Shown one piece after another: positions 32,574 through 42,999 of a stretch of DNA of 64,000 bases. The notes under the pieces were generated by a model that saw nothing but the letters and a program-made list of their open reading frames with translations, made no database searches and was not told the DNA's origin. Positions within the stretch are counted from its first letter, which is position 1. Each line of letters starts with the position of its first letter. Source of the DNA: Mesorhabditis belari (taxonomy: Eukaryota; Nematoda; Chromadorea; Rhabditida; Rhabditidae); NCBI GenBank assembly GCA_958450365.1, contig CAUEEP010000258.1, positions 18,088 to 82,087 of the forward strand. The letters run 5' to 3'. A program made the translations under genes and the position numbers.

Positions 32574-33399
32574 TTGGGTTGGTGAATTGAAAACTGCCGG
32601 ACTTTGAACTAAAATTTATTTAACATAAAACCATGAATTCATTCCAAATAATTTCCATTATTATTGACGACTTCTGCCCATTTTACAAGCAATTTGCGGA
32701 TTCCTCTTTCGTAGTAGGATTTTGGTTTGTGTGTGAGACAAGTGTGAGACTCAAAAATGGAGGACTGGAGATGTCCCAGTTTGAGCACTTTCTTCAAAAG
32801 AAACCCATTTTGGTGTCAATAGAAAAGTTGTAGAGAATCAAAAATTAGGCTTACAGCCAAATTTCCAAAAAGATACACTTAGTAGTTTCGCTTAAAATGC
32901 AAGTTTTGTGAAAATTCGTAAATTTGACAATTTCTTGAAAACTAGTTTTTGAATCGTTCTGAAAATTTGGATATAAGCTTCATTTTTGATCCTCTACAAC
33001 TTTTCCATTGATACCAAAATGGGTTTCTTTTGAAGAAAGTCCTCAAACTGTGACATATGACAATATCCCGCAGTTTTCAATTCACCAGCCCAATAGATTG
33101 AGATTAGCCTTGATTTGAGGATTCGGAGCGGCCAGCTTAGTTTGGTATAAAGAGAGGGAAGGGACTTATGTAAAAGTCCTGCGCCAGACGGCGAGCGATT
33201 ATGCGGCCGGACAAAGAACGAACGGAACACACAAATTTTAAGCGAAACTGCTATGTGTATCTTTTTGGAAATTTGGCTATAAGCCTAATTTTTGATTCTC
33301 TACAACTTTTCTATTGACACCAAAATGGGTTTCTTTTGAAGAAAGTGCTCAAACTGTCACATATGACAATAGCCGGCAGTTTTCAATTCACCAACCCAA
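32574..33399. mobile_element. Mariner-like MITE with internal captured segment, copy 2
   Basis: TTGGGTTGGTGAATTGAAAA to TTTCAATTCACCAACCCAA, with TA on both sides. It is about 38 bp shorter than the copy at 6423 because of deletions, chiefly one in the region after GGACTGGAGA and one inside the captured segment. It keeps the internal extra right end (about 33071-33094) and the non-repetitive insert after it. Confidence 0.85.
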
Positions 33400-33401
33400 T
33401 A

Positions 33402-35550
33402 TCAATGACTGATCATTGTAAAAGCATCAATTATCTTTGAAATCAAATTTCAAATAATTGATTAGTCGCTTTCTTTAACGGACTTTTATTTCGCAAATCC
33501 CTAACCGAATTGTTGGGTTTATGAATGAAGAATTTCTCTCATCGAAGACCATTTCGGTCCTTCTCCAACCTCAAATCTCAGCAATCTCAGCAATCTCAGC
33601 AATTAGCGCCGTAGTACAAATGAGTTCAAATGTCTCACTCATTTCTTCAGAATTCCCCTCAGAGTACCCAAAAAAAACTCCATTCGCTAAAAAAAACCCA
33701 TTGCTGTGGGGAAAATCACCGAAAATCAAAGGTGATGATTTCATCGGAGAAAATTCCCATTTTTAGCTCACACTTCATTTGGGGGAGACTGGGATTTTGT
33801 TTTGTGTTTTTCAGGATTCCCTAGGGATTCTTTCCTCAAGAATCTTCGTCTACACCCTACAAATGTTACCGTATTTTCTCGGAAATCTTTTTTTTTTCAC
33901 ACAACTTCACGCAAACAGAATAATTGATATTAGAGAAGAAAAAAAAAGAAAAGAAATAATTGGTAGGACAAAAAATGCTTTGAATTTAAGGGTATACTGT
34001 GATAACTTATGACATTAGATGAATTGAATTGGATGAAATTGGAGTGGGAAAGTTCAAGATTATGCTCGTCTTACGTTCGAATTTTATCCTTTTTATAAAT
34101 AAAATGATTTAACTCACTATAGGTTTAAAAAGTTATAAAGTTATAAAGTTATAAAGTTTATAAAGAGCTTATTTATCTCGGTATTGTCAAAAGCCGATCC
34201 CGGATCGAATTCGGGCTGTTTGAATAGAGGCCTGAGCCTGAGCCTGACCCTGAGCCTTATCAATGCCTGGCTGGCTGGCTGGCTGGCTGGATTTCTCTTT
34301 AGAATCTTATCAATGTCATGTACTTGCTCAGGAAACTGGTTCAGTTACTCAACTTGTTAACGCCTCAACCATTCTTGCCTAGACGAAAAAGCAAACAAGT
34401 GAAACGCAATCCAATATCGAACTTTAGTCGTTCGATTCAAGTCGAACGACTAAAGAACGACTAAAGAACGACTAAAGAACTAAACACTCTACCACTGAGC
34501 CACAAAGCATCAATGACATCACAAAACATCATTTTACTCTCAACTCTTTAACAAAAACGAGAAGCAGATTAGGAATCAGTGTAAAAATTCTGCGTCGAAT
34601 AGTATATGGCTTCTGTCATTTGGCCAACAAACCTGGTATTCCCTGCCTATCAATGCTAATGTATTGCTAATATTGCAAAGTAATATAATGAAAAGTTTTA
34701 TTTCTAAAACCCTCAAAAATATCAAAGAATCGTGAAGAAGAGGGAAAAAAAGTCGCAAAGAAAAAAAAAAAACAAAGGAAACACGTATGGGCAAACACGA
34801 ATGAACATTCACCGGGGTTTTTGTAAATTCTTTCAACAACAAATACCGAATAATCAACAATGCAAAAAAGCAATCACAAACAGAGCGAGAACACAAATTG
34901 ACTTTTTATGGCACATCATTTTTTTATTTTTTTATTTTTTAAAAAAAGAGCTACCGTATGAAACTATTTACACCGAAAAAAAAAAGGGGAAAAAAGGGAA
35001 ATGCTACGACTATTTGAAGGAAATCCTAGCGTCTAACCTATACACAGTATCTACAAATATCATAGTTGACAATGGAGGAGATCAAGCGCGATTTGTTGAG
35101 ATTCAAAAATTTCGGGAAAATGCGATTGAAAGCACAAAAACAAAGTAGATCAAAAAAAAAAAGTCAAAAATTTACCCCATTTTCTTTTTTTTTTCTTTTC
35201 TTGGTTAAACCGATATGTTTAGAGAGTTGTGGGAAATGAAATAACGATTCCTAGCCGGATAATAATTGTACCTAGAGACCCAGGATGAAATCGATAGCAA
35301 TCGTAAAGTTTCGTAGGCGTTGTAGATTTTTTTAAGACTTACAATTGTCGAAAAAGAAATGTCCCACAGTGGAGGCTACCCGTTAAATAGGCGAAGACAG
35401 CACGGTTTCATTTTTTAAAAGTATATTATATAGTATTTTTTTTTTAAGAATTTTAAGTATTGAGATTGTTTTGACCAAACAAAAAAAGGGATTGAGGATT
35501 GAGAATTGGAGAATTGAGAATTGAGAATTGGAGAAATCGAGATGATATCG
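33402..35550. other. Gene-free region upstream of, on the minus strand downstream of, insulin gene 2
   Basis: Short arrays: AATCTCAGC (33574-33602), AAAGTTATAA (34125-34160), GAGCCT (34233-34255), GGCT (34266-34290) and GAACGACTAAA (34440-34482). The minus strand at 34480-34508 reads GTGGCTCAGTGGTAGAGTG, a tRNA D-arm-like stretch with no matching T-arm nearby. Open frames near 34600-35150 are Lys-rich or Phe-rich. No gene is supported. Confidence 0.5.
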
Positions 35551-35553
35551 AGA

Positions 35554-36235
35554 TTAGCATGGAGCACAATGCGCCTTGATAGTCTCCATTGTGCATTGCT
35601 TCGCACAGCATTGCTCGGCGAGACCGGCTCGTTTTGTTCGTCGTGAGTGCTCTGAAAATAGAAAAATTGTTCATTGCTTTCATTGCTCATTGCTCATTGC
35701 TCAAGACTAACCAGGCTTCAAGGCTTCTAAGCTTTTTTTTTTTGAATCTAGCTTTATCCTCAATTCTGTGAAAGAATTTGCAAACGTCTTTGGTCAAAGA
35801 AAAGAAATAAGATCTCAAAACTCTTACCATGATGATGCTCATGAACGTCTCGTTTTTTTCTCAAATCAAAGTCCGTGTCGCTGTCGATTTTGTTCGTCGG
35901 AATTGGACGAGTGCAACCGTTGCAAACCTAAAATTGAAAAATGAGTTGAGAGTTGAGAAAAGTAAAAGAAAATCGCTCGATTTTAAAAAAAAAAAAAAAC
36001 TAACTTTATTCAATGTATCAAGAAGATTTCGACCGCAAATTCGAAATTTCGTGGTTCGTCGATATCGAGAGAATTGAAACTCAGAGTTATCGGCGCTTTC
36101 ATCGGCGAGTTGTTTCTCGATTAACCGGTCCAATTCTTCTAGCGGCGTTTCTTCAAATATTGTAGCACTCGTTTGTCGAATGATGAAATAAAGAGAAAAC
36201 GAGACGAAGATCATATTCAGATGCAAGTTCAGCAT
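35554..36235 (-). CDS. Insulin-like peptide, beta-type (copy 2)
   Basis: A 142-aa insulin-family hormone precursor. Exons (minus): 36235-36005, 35927-35828 and 35651-35554; junction phases are 0 and 1, and all splice sites are GT/AG. Signal peptide about residues 1-24 (MLNLHLNMIFVSFSLYFIIR QTSA). B chain CGRNLLDTLNKVCNGC (C-x11-C-x2-C). C-peptide with two basic processing sites, RKKR and RRTKR, the second directly before the A chain. A chain begins AGLAEQ and then CCAKQCTMETIKAHCAPC, that is CC-x3-C-x8-C-x2-C, ending in a TAA. The extra Cys in both chains fits a fourth disulfide, typical of nematode beta-type insulins. A His-rich HEHHHEH lies in the C-peptide. It resembles the gene at 4352-5717 in B chain (CxGCTxP) and intron positions, so the two are paralogues. 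Confidence 0.93.
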
Positions 36236-36885
36236 AATTATTGATGAAGCTCGGAGCTTTGAGAATGTGTTGAGTATCGGACAGCGGAACGGCTCTGGCT
36301 ATCGCATTTTATGCTGGGGGAAGGACCGCCCCCTTGCTCCGCCCACCTCTTTCCGCCCCAAGATCTTTTCCCCTCCCCCTTTTTTGGAGTATGACTATGA
36401 GAAATGCGACTATGAGAAAAAAATAGATAAAACTTCAAACAGGGAAATCCTCTCTTCGTAGATGAGCCCCGCCTAGAAATGTTTCGATTTTAAAGGAACA
36501 GATTACCGGGATAAAAAACAACTACACAGACAAGTTGACCTCAAGCGTTTTCACTTCCGTTATATCGTTTTGATCATCCGAAATCTTGTATAGTTATGCA
36601 AAATTGATTAACTAATGCTGGTGACCTTTCTGGGGAAAAAAACTCCAAAAACTAAGAGCTATCTTCTGAGTTTTAGACAATGGGTGTTTTAAACAATTTT
36701 AAACAAAGGTTTTTTGAAAAGCTTTTGAATTGGGAATTTTTTTGAGTTAAAAAGAAAAGAATTTGATGAACAACAGCTTTCTTTGCCTCAATGAACAAAT
36801 AGATTGCAGTTTTTTTTGAAGAGACAAAGTGTAGGTGTTAGAAATTTGAGGTTTAGAGATAGAATGTATGATTTGAGGCAGATCC
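36236..36885. other. Upstream region of insulin gene 2 and spacer
   Basis: Includes a C-rich stretch (36330-36385) that may be part of the promoter region. No gene is seen beyond it. Confidence 0.4.
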
Positions 36886-36888
36886 TAA

Positions 36889-36908
36889 GAAGAAGAAGAA
36901 GAAGAGAA

Positions 36909-36942
<34 letters not shown>

Positions 36943-36949
36943 AGAGGAA

Positions 36950-36981
<32 letters not shown>

Positions 36982-36992
36982 GGGAAGAAGAA

Positions 36993-37028
<36 letters not shown>

Positions 37029-37052
37029 AGAAGAAGGAAGAAGAAGAGAGAA

Positions 37053-37083
<31 letters not shown>

Positions 37084-37086
37084 GAC
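36889..37086. repeat. Polypurine tract (GAA/GGAAGA)n
   Basis: About 200 bases with essentially only purines on the plus strand: GAA repeats interrupted by GG. The long Glu/Lys/Arg and Ser/Leu/Phe open frames here are translations of this microsatellite. Mirror-symmetric polypurine DNA of this kind can adopt triplex (H-DNA) structure. Confidence 0.95.
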
Positions 37087-37089
37087 TAA

Positions 37090-38045
37090 GATCCAAAGAA
37101 TACTGTAACAGTTTGATTCTTTAACAGTGAGTGTTGAGAGCGTGTCGTGCAAAAGCTTGGCGTCTCGATTCTCCACGCTTCCTTAAACTTTTGTTTTTCA
37201 GTCCTATTGAAGTGAGCTTTATCAATGAGCTAAACACTTCCCGATCAAAACATAACCAGCATTGTTGATCAAAACATTTCCCACTTTTTCCCTTAACGAC
37301 TACAATTTCTTGTTCGTTTTCTGTAAATGGAAATGCTTTTGTTTGTTGAGATTTCTTTCGTTTCCAAATGTTACGTAGATTGTAGTACTCGCCTTTCTTT
37401 GAAGAGAATCCAATTTTAGCGCTTAATTCGGAGATTTTTGAAATCATTTCTGAAAAGAAGCCGTACAGCTATTAGAAAAAAGATAGAATCTTGACAAAAA
37501 GCGATCTTCGATGAAGCTTCATAGAGATCGCTTTCCAAAATAATTTTAAGTCTTCATTCTTCTGTTATAGTCGATGAACGACTTTCAAGCTATTTCAAGG
37601 GTTTTTTTTTTGTCTATTTAGACTTAAAAAGTCAGCCAAAGCGATGAGTTGGCAGCGTTGAGTTGCCGGGATTAGAAAAAGGAAAAGAAAAAAGGATAAA
37701 ATTTTGAATTTTGCTGAGGATGAGACAGAGAACGGCAAAGCACTCCATTGGCCGTCTGAGGATTTTGCAAATTTGGATTTTAAGAGAATGTAAGTTCTGG
37801 TGTTTGGTGGACGGTTCTCGGAATGGCTGATTGACTAATACCAACGGTTTCAAACGGAGATCCGTACTTGGACCAGATTGGTCAAACCTGACTCATGTTC
37901 AGAGTTGAGGACCAGGGTTAACTCGAACTAGAGCCAAGTCCAGATAATTTTTCGTACATTCGTGTAACATTCTAGTACTAGAGCTTGAAGCCGGGCTAGG
38001 TCAGTGAAGCCCAGATCAGACAGGGGTAGGCTAGGTTAAGTTTGA
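37090..38045. other. Spacer
   Basis: No gene model can be supported. GATCTCTATGAAGC and AAGCTTCATAGAGATC near 37510-37530 form a small palindrome around AGCGATC. Confidence 0.45.
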
Positions 38046-38051
38046 GCGAGG

Positions 38052-38256
38052 CAGTCTTGAGTCTTGTGCTTGAGTCTTGTGCTTGAGTCTTGAGCTTGAG
38101 TCTTGAGCTTGAGTCTTGAGCTTGAGTCTTGAGCTTGAGTCTTGAGCTTGAGTCTTGAGCTTGAGTCTTGAGCTTGAGTCTTGAGCTTGAGTCTTGAGCT
38201 TGAGTCTTGAGCTTGAGTCTTGAGCTTGAGTCTTGAGCTTGAGTCTTGAGCTTGAG
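38052..38256. repeat. Minisatellite, 13-bp unit (CTTGAGTCTTGAG)
   Basis: About fifteen nearly perfect copies. The unit length of 13 cycles through all frames, giving a 13-aa repeat in translation; not treated as a gene. Confidence 0.95.
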
Positions 38257-38257
38257 C

Positions 38258-38922
38258 CTCTGGAACAGTCTTGTTGGTATTAGCGAAGACAAAGCCTGAC
38301 TCCAGGCAACTTTCTATAAATTCATTTCAGTTCAAATTTTGCAAGGATGGGCTGCTTTCCACTCTTTGAACAATTTGAACTACTTCTTTCCTCAGCGTAC
38401 GACTTAAATGTTTGTAAAGGTCGACAAAACGGATACCATCAATTTCCGAGTGTCTCGTCAAACCGGAAAGGGTGAAATGGGTGCCTTGCTATCCTTTTCT
38501 CTCTTTCACACACTCATTACTCAAAATTTTTCGCTATTTTTTCAAAGACAAAAAAAAATGTCGTCTCTAGTCTCAGGGAATGAGTTACGCGCGTGTAAAT
38601 TGCGCGAATGACTAAGTGAATAATGGAAAGTTCCCATCAATAATTGTTTCCAGCCTTTCTCTAGCCTTGAAGTACAACGATTAGTGCTGGGAAATCAGAA
38701 GTACACTTGTTTTGATAGAGTTGAACCAGGAAAAGCCTCTAGTTAAGTAAAGTTAAGTTAAGTTAACGTTTTCTTTTATAAAAACAGAATTTTACGTTTC
38801 ATGTAGTTAGAAATATGTGTTTTTTTGCTCCCTTTTGTACTTGAATATCGAAAAGAAATGTTTAAAAATGATCGTTTCAGGAAGTTGACGCGTTTTATTA
38901 AAGAAAGTGGCTACTTTCTTTA
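38258..38922. other. Spacer
   Basis: AAGTTAAGTTAAGTT near 38750. No gene is supported. Confidence 0.45.
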
Positions 38923-38925
38923 ATA

Positions 38926-39445
38926 TTGGGTTGGGGAGAATGAGTCGGCGCCAAACTTTAAAGGGACTTTTTGCACACATAAAGCCTTCTTTAAACATAC
39001 GTTTGGTTTCATCAAAAGGATCCACTATTTCTCTACAAAATCACTTTTGAGAGATTCCACAAAGCTTTTCTTTCGTCGAGTTTATGAACTTCCAAACGCA
39101 GCTGGTTAAAATGGCAAAGAGTCCGACTCATCATTTGAACAGTTTCTTTCACATAAACCTTCTTTGGTGTTTATATAAAAAAGATAGAGCACATTCAATT
39201 ACTTAAGTTGCCAAATTTGCAGGAAGATCCCACCAATGGTTTTTTCTAGATCACAGTTTGTAGTTTTTGTGAAAAAATGGCTTTTTCTTGAGCGGAGGCG
39301 CTGTTTGAATTTTCTTTTAAATGTGATTTTGTAGAGAATTAGTTAACCATTCTACTCATATCAAACGCATATTATTTGACGAAGTCGAATTGAAGTTTTA
39401 GACATTTTTTTCATTTTCGGCGCCGACTCGTTCTCCCCAACCCAA
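38926..39445. mobile_element. 520-bp mariner-like MITE, copy C
   Basis: TA-flanked (38924-38925 and 39446-39447), same termini, and nearly identical to copies A, B and E. A single change in the right end (CTCG for CTCA) is visible. Confidence 0.9.
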
Positions 39446-39447
39446 TA

Positions 39448-40430
39448 ATTCTTTAAAAGGAGCACTGAGAGCACTATTTCTGAGAGGATTCCGTTCCGAA
39501 TCTAATTCCACATGAACAATTGTTCTTAAATTTTGTCTACGGACTATCAATTCGTAAAATTTCACAACGATTAGGGGAAATGGGGAAAGAAAATGAAAGT
39601 GGAAATAGGTTCAGGACGGAGTTTTCCCCAAATCTGATATCAAATTTAGACAAAAAAAAAGTTTTATTCTCGAGTATTTCAAAGCACTTTCATAAGCTTA
39701 TAGTCAAGTTTTGTTGAAATTTCAAAAGCATTACTGCGTCAGACTGTTTTCAGCTTTCCCATTTTGAAGTAATTTTCCACATTTCACCCCACGAGTCCCT
39801 ACAAAACCCAAAAAGCTTTTTCCATGCTTATTTTTCATATTTCTCATTCACCATGCCAAATTTATTATCGTAAATAAAGAATGAGCATATTTACTCTCTA
39901 GAGTCAATCTCTTCAGGTCAATCGTATCGAGAATCCGAAGAAATTTCGGCATAGACTTTGTTTTGATTGAAAAATTTTATACGAGTTCCGGGGGGAAAAA
40001 TTCGACGAAATCTCGTAAATATCGATGATTTTTCGACAATCTTCTCCGCATCTCCATTGGGAATTCGCTAAGTGTTTTTCGTGTTTTTCGTTAACTCTTT
40101 CTCAGTTACAAAGCTTTACTTTATCATTAAAAGAATTTCAAAAAAATATCGAGAAATTTGTCATCTTCAGAAATTATCGAAGTATCGAAGTAAACAAACA
40201 AACAATTAATGAAAGAAGAGTTTTTTTTTTGTTGTTTTGTTGTTTCTATGGAATTTCTATGAAACAAAGTCTTATTTGAGAAGTATTTGATGAAAAAAAA
40301 CAAAGATTTATGTTTAATAGAGCTATTAGACTTGCTTATTGGAAAAAGTTAACAAAAAAATAGAACAAGTTACGGTAGAAAAAGATAAGAAATGACTACT
40401 ACTAGAATATCTAGTAGAATACATGCGATT
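39448..40430. other. AT-rich spacer
   Basis: No gene is supported on either strand. Confidence 0.45.
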
Positions 40431-41005
40431 TCTACTATACCCAGTCAAAGACGTGCTTTAGGACATACCTAAAGTCAAAGATTGAGTCAAAGACAGAATC
40501 AAAGATTGAGTCAAAGACTGAGCCAAAGATTGAGTCAAAGACAGAATCAAAGATTGAGTCAAAGACTGAGCCAAAGAGTGAGTCAAAGACAGAATCAAAG
40601 ATTGAGTCAAAGACTGAGCCAAAGAGTGAGTCAAAGACAGAATCAAAGATTGAGTCAAAGACTGAGCCAAAGAGTGAGTCAAAGACAGAATCAAAGATTG
40701 AGTCAAAGACTGAGCCAAAGAGTGAGTCAAAGACAGAATCAAAGATTGAGTCAAAGACTGAGCCAAAGAGTGAGTCAAAGACAGAATCAAAGATTGAGTC
40801 AAAGACTGAGCCAGAAAGAGTGAGTCAAAGACAGAATCAAAGATTGAGTCAAAGACTGAGCCAAAGAGTGAGTCAAAGACAGAATCAAAGATTGAGTCAA
40901 AGACTGAGCCAAAGAGTGAGTCAAAGACAGAATCAAAGATTGAGTCAAAGACAGAATCAAAGACTGAGTCAAAAACCTAGCACGTCTTTGACTGGGTACG
41001 GTAGA
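40431..41005. repeat. Minisatellite with 48-bp higher-order unit, inside inverted ends
   Basis: A basic 12-bp unit (GAGTCAAAGACT and variants such as GAGCCAAAGAGT and AGAATCAAAGAT) is organised into about ten 48-bp higher-order repeats. The array is enclosed by a 27-bp inverted repeat: 40431-40457 (TACCCAGTCAAAGACGTGCT) against 40979-41005 (AGCACGTCTTTGACTGGGTA), 25 of 27 positions matching. The unit itself resembles the terminus (CAGTCAAAGAC), so the array may have grown from the element's own end. Confidence 0.9.
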
Positions 41006-41109
41006 AATAAAAGATTAGGAAAAAGATAGAAAGAAAAAGAATCGAAGAAAACAGAACAAGATCACAGAAGCATAGAAAAAGAAAGAAATCTTATTTCATA
41101 GAGTTACAG

Positions 41110-41286
41110 TACCGAATCATATTCAAATTATGCTTCTACTGTACCCAATTGAAATCAATCACTGTAATGCTTGAATACCAAATCGTATTGAAATTATGTT
41201 TCTACTGTACCCAATTGAGATCAATCAGTGTAATGCTTGAGTACCAAATCAGACTCAAATGATGCTTCTACTGTACCCAATAGAGT
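41110..41286. repeat. Tandem repeat, about 72-bp unit, 2.4 copies
   Basis: The block containing ATGCTTCTACTGTACCCAAT and ATCAATCAGTGTAATGCTTG is repeated. A further partial copy (GATCAGTGTAATGCTTGAGT) lies at about 41384. Confidence 0.85.
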
Positions 41287-41289
41287 GTG

Positions 41290-42560
41290 CACTTTAGAAA
41301 AGAGATCTCCTACTGTAATTGTCTGAAAAAATGAACAGAGTCCTTTATTTTATCGAACTGGAATCATATAAAATATTTAGATCGATCAGTGTAATGCTTG
41401 AGTGATCGAAAGTGATCGAAAGTTCTTTATATTCCTTCACATCACTTCACATTTAGCCAGTCGCTTATGGGAAAAACAAAGCTAACAAATCTGCCGACAA
41501 ATCTATCGACAAATCTAACCTTTACTTGACTTTTTAAAAAGATCATCAAAATATTAATAATGAGTGTTAAATGACGATAAGAATGACCTTATAAATAGCT
41601 TCTCATAAAGCCTTTAATCTCATCAAACACTCATTGGAATAAGTTCACTTTTTCTTTGCACGGAAGAAGCCGTTGCTTTTGCTTTTTCTATTGCATTCCC
41701 ATTATTTTTATTTTTGTCCTTTTTTCACCATCTAGTCATAAGCCAAATTCAGTCAAAATACTATATCTTCCAAGAAAAGGCAAATTTTTTTTTTTGTGTC
41801 AATTTTTAGCTTTCAGTGATTTTTGTGTTGTTTTCGAGATTGAGACCAAAAAGACGTCGACAAAACCGCTGGGAATTGTGTTGCAAGGTGTGAGATTCGA
41901 GGATTCGACGTTTAGTCACATGATCGTCAAAAAAAAGTGAAAGCCAACATGAGACTAAGTGGTTAAATGTTAATGAAAAACACATCGATCCTTGTAGTTC
42001 TCCCGTTTTCGTGTGACGTTTCTTTTTTTTTTGCCAGAAAGCCAGAAAACAAGATGAAGTGGTTCGGGAAAGTGTGGGAAACTTTTAAACTCTTACACTT
42101 CTTCGAAACACCTAAAAAATGGTTTAGAGAAAAAAATTGAGCAAGTAAAGTAAAGAAAAAGATGTTGTTTACTTGGCACTCCCACTCAATTTATCCCGGC
42201 TTTATTTTCTCATCTATTTTCGAAATAGGAAGTGAAATTTTGAAGAATTTTAAAGATAAAAAGCTTGATCGATTACAAAAAGTAATAAAATATTAAGTAT
42301 TCGCCTGTTCGTCTTTTTCTAAAGCTCGACTGAGTGCTGTAACTCTATAAAATGATATCTGTCCGTTTTTTAGAAAAATATGCTAGAAAATATGTTTAGA
42401 ACTAGCTCATCCGATAGAAAATCGAACGCGGAATCTGAATTTGTAAACAAAATCTGATGAATAGCTCGGAAACGCGAGATTTCTGACATCGAAGCTTTTC
42501 TGATACACCCTTGAGTTTATGCTTCTCTTCTCTTTTACTCTCAGTTGACGTCCCGCTTCC
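41290..42560. other. Spacer with one weak exon candidate
   Basis: Apart from the candidate exon at 41817-41887, nothing coding is supported. CGACAAATCT repeats near 41495-41515. Confidence 0.4.
41817..41887 (+). CDS. Possible exon, PDZ-like fragment
   Basis: Between a TTTCAG acceptor and an AAG|GTGTGAG donor, the frame reads DFCVVFEIETKKTSTKPLGI then VLQ. The KPLGI element with a preceding beta-strand resembles the carboxylate-binding loop of PDZ domains. A single 71-bp exon without neighbours is weak evidence, and I found no other exon of the gene. Confidence 0.2.
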
Positions 42561-42563
42561 GAG

Positions 42564-42646
42564 GGCCGTTATGGTGTAGTGGTTAGTGCGCTTGTGTGGC
42601 GGACTGGTCGATTCTCTTTGTGGTGGGTTCGAATCTGCCACTTGAC
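42564..42646 (+). pseudogene. tRNA-like module (A and B box)
   Basis: GGTGTAGTGGTTAGTGCGCT resembles a tRNA D-arm (A box) and GGGTTCGAATC is a good B box about 45 nt later. The acceptor and anticodon stems do not pair, so it is not a functional tRNA. The D-arm part resembles that of the element at 45068-45131, which suggests a common tRNA-derived family. Confidence 0.55.
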
Positions 42647-42842
42647 AAACTTTTGATTTTTCATAAATATTTTTGATTTTCAATTCTTATATTCAAACAG
42701 TTAGACTTTGTCGTGTTATTCATTTAAGATACAGTCTAAAATGTTGATCAACTGAATCCTTTCCGAAAAACGAATGCAATAATACATTTGATTTGATCTT
42801 ATCTTCAAAAATAGCAAAAATTTGCATTTAAAACGGTCACTC

Positions 42843-42962
42843 AAATAAACTTGTGCTCTCTGCTCTCATCTTTACCGTAATCCATCAAAAAGCCGTCTAC
42901 CTTTTTTCTGTTCGATCGTCGATCTTTTGCAAACAAACAAGTTTCCTGGGGATTTTCCCCGA
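42843..42962 (-). CDS. Possible first coding exon, unknown
   Basis: A TCGATTTTAG site is followed three bases later by ATG, opening MSGKIPRKLVCLQKIDDRTE K to an AAG|GTAGAC donor. Another frame (YVGENPQETCLFAKDRRSNR and onward to a TGA at about 42839) is also open. Two competing frames and no further exon make this uncertain. Confidence 0.2.
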
Positions 42963-42999
42963 CATAATCTAAAATCGAGATTTGTTAGAATAGATTTGT

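Noticed and set aside
36788..37176. Glu/Lys/Arg-rich and Ser/Leu-rich open frames
   Set aside because: Translation of the polypurine microsatellite.
37996..38292. Open frame with a 13-aa LKLKTQAQDSSSR repeat
   Set aside because: The 13-bp satellite cycles through frames; the same peptide repeats for purely arithmetic reasons.
40458..41029. 100-aa open frames of LSQRLSQR or LTQSLILS type
   Set aside because: Products of the 12/48-bp satellite on both strands, with no start context or unique domain.
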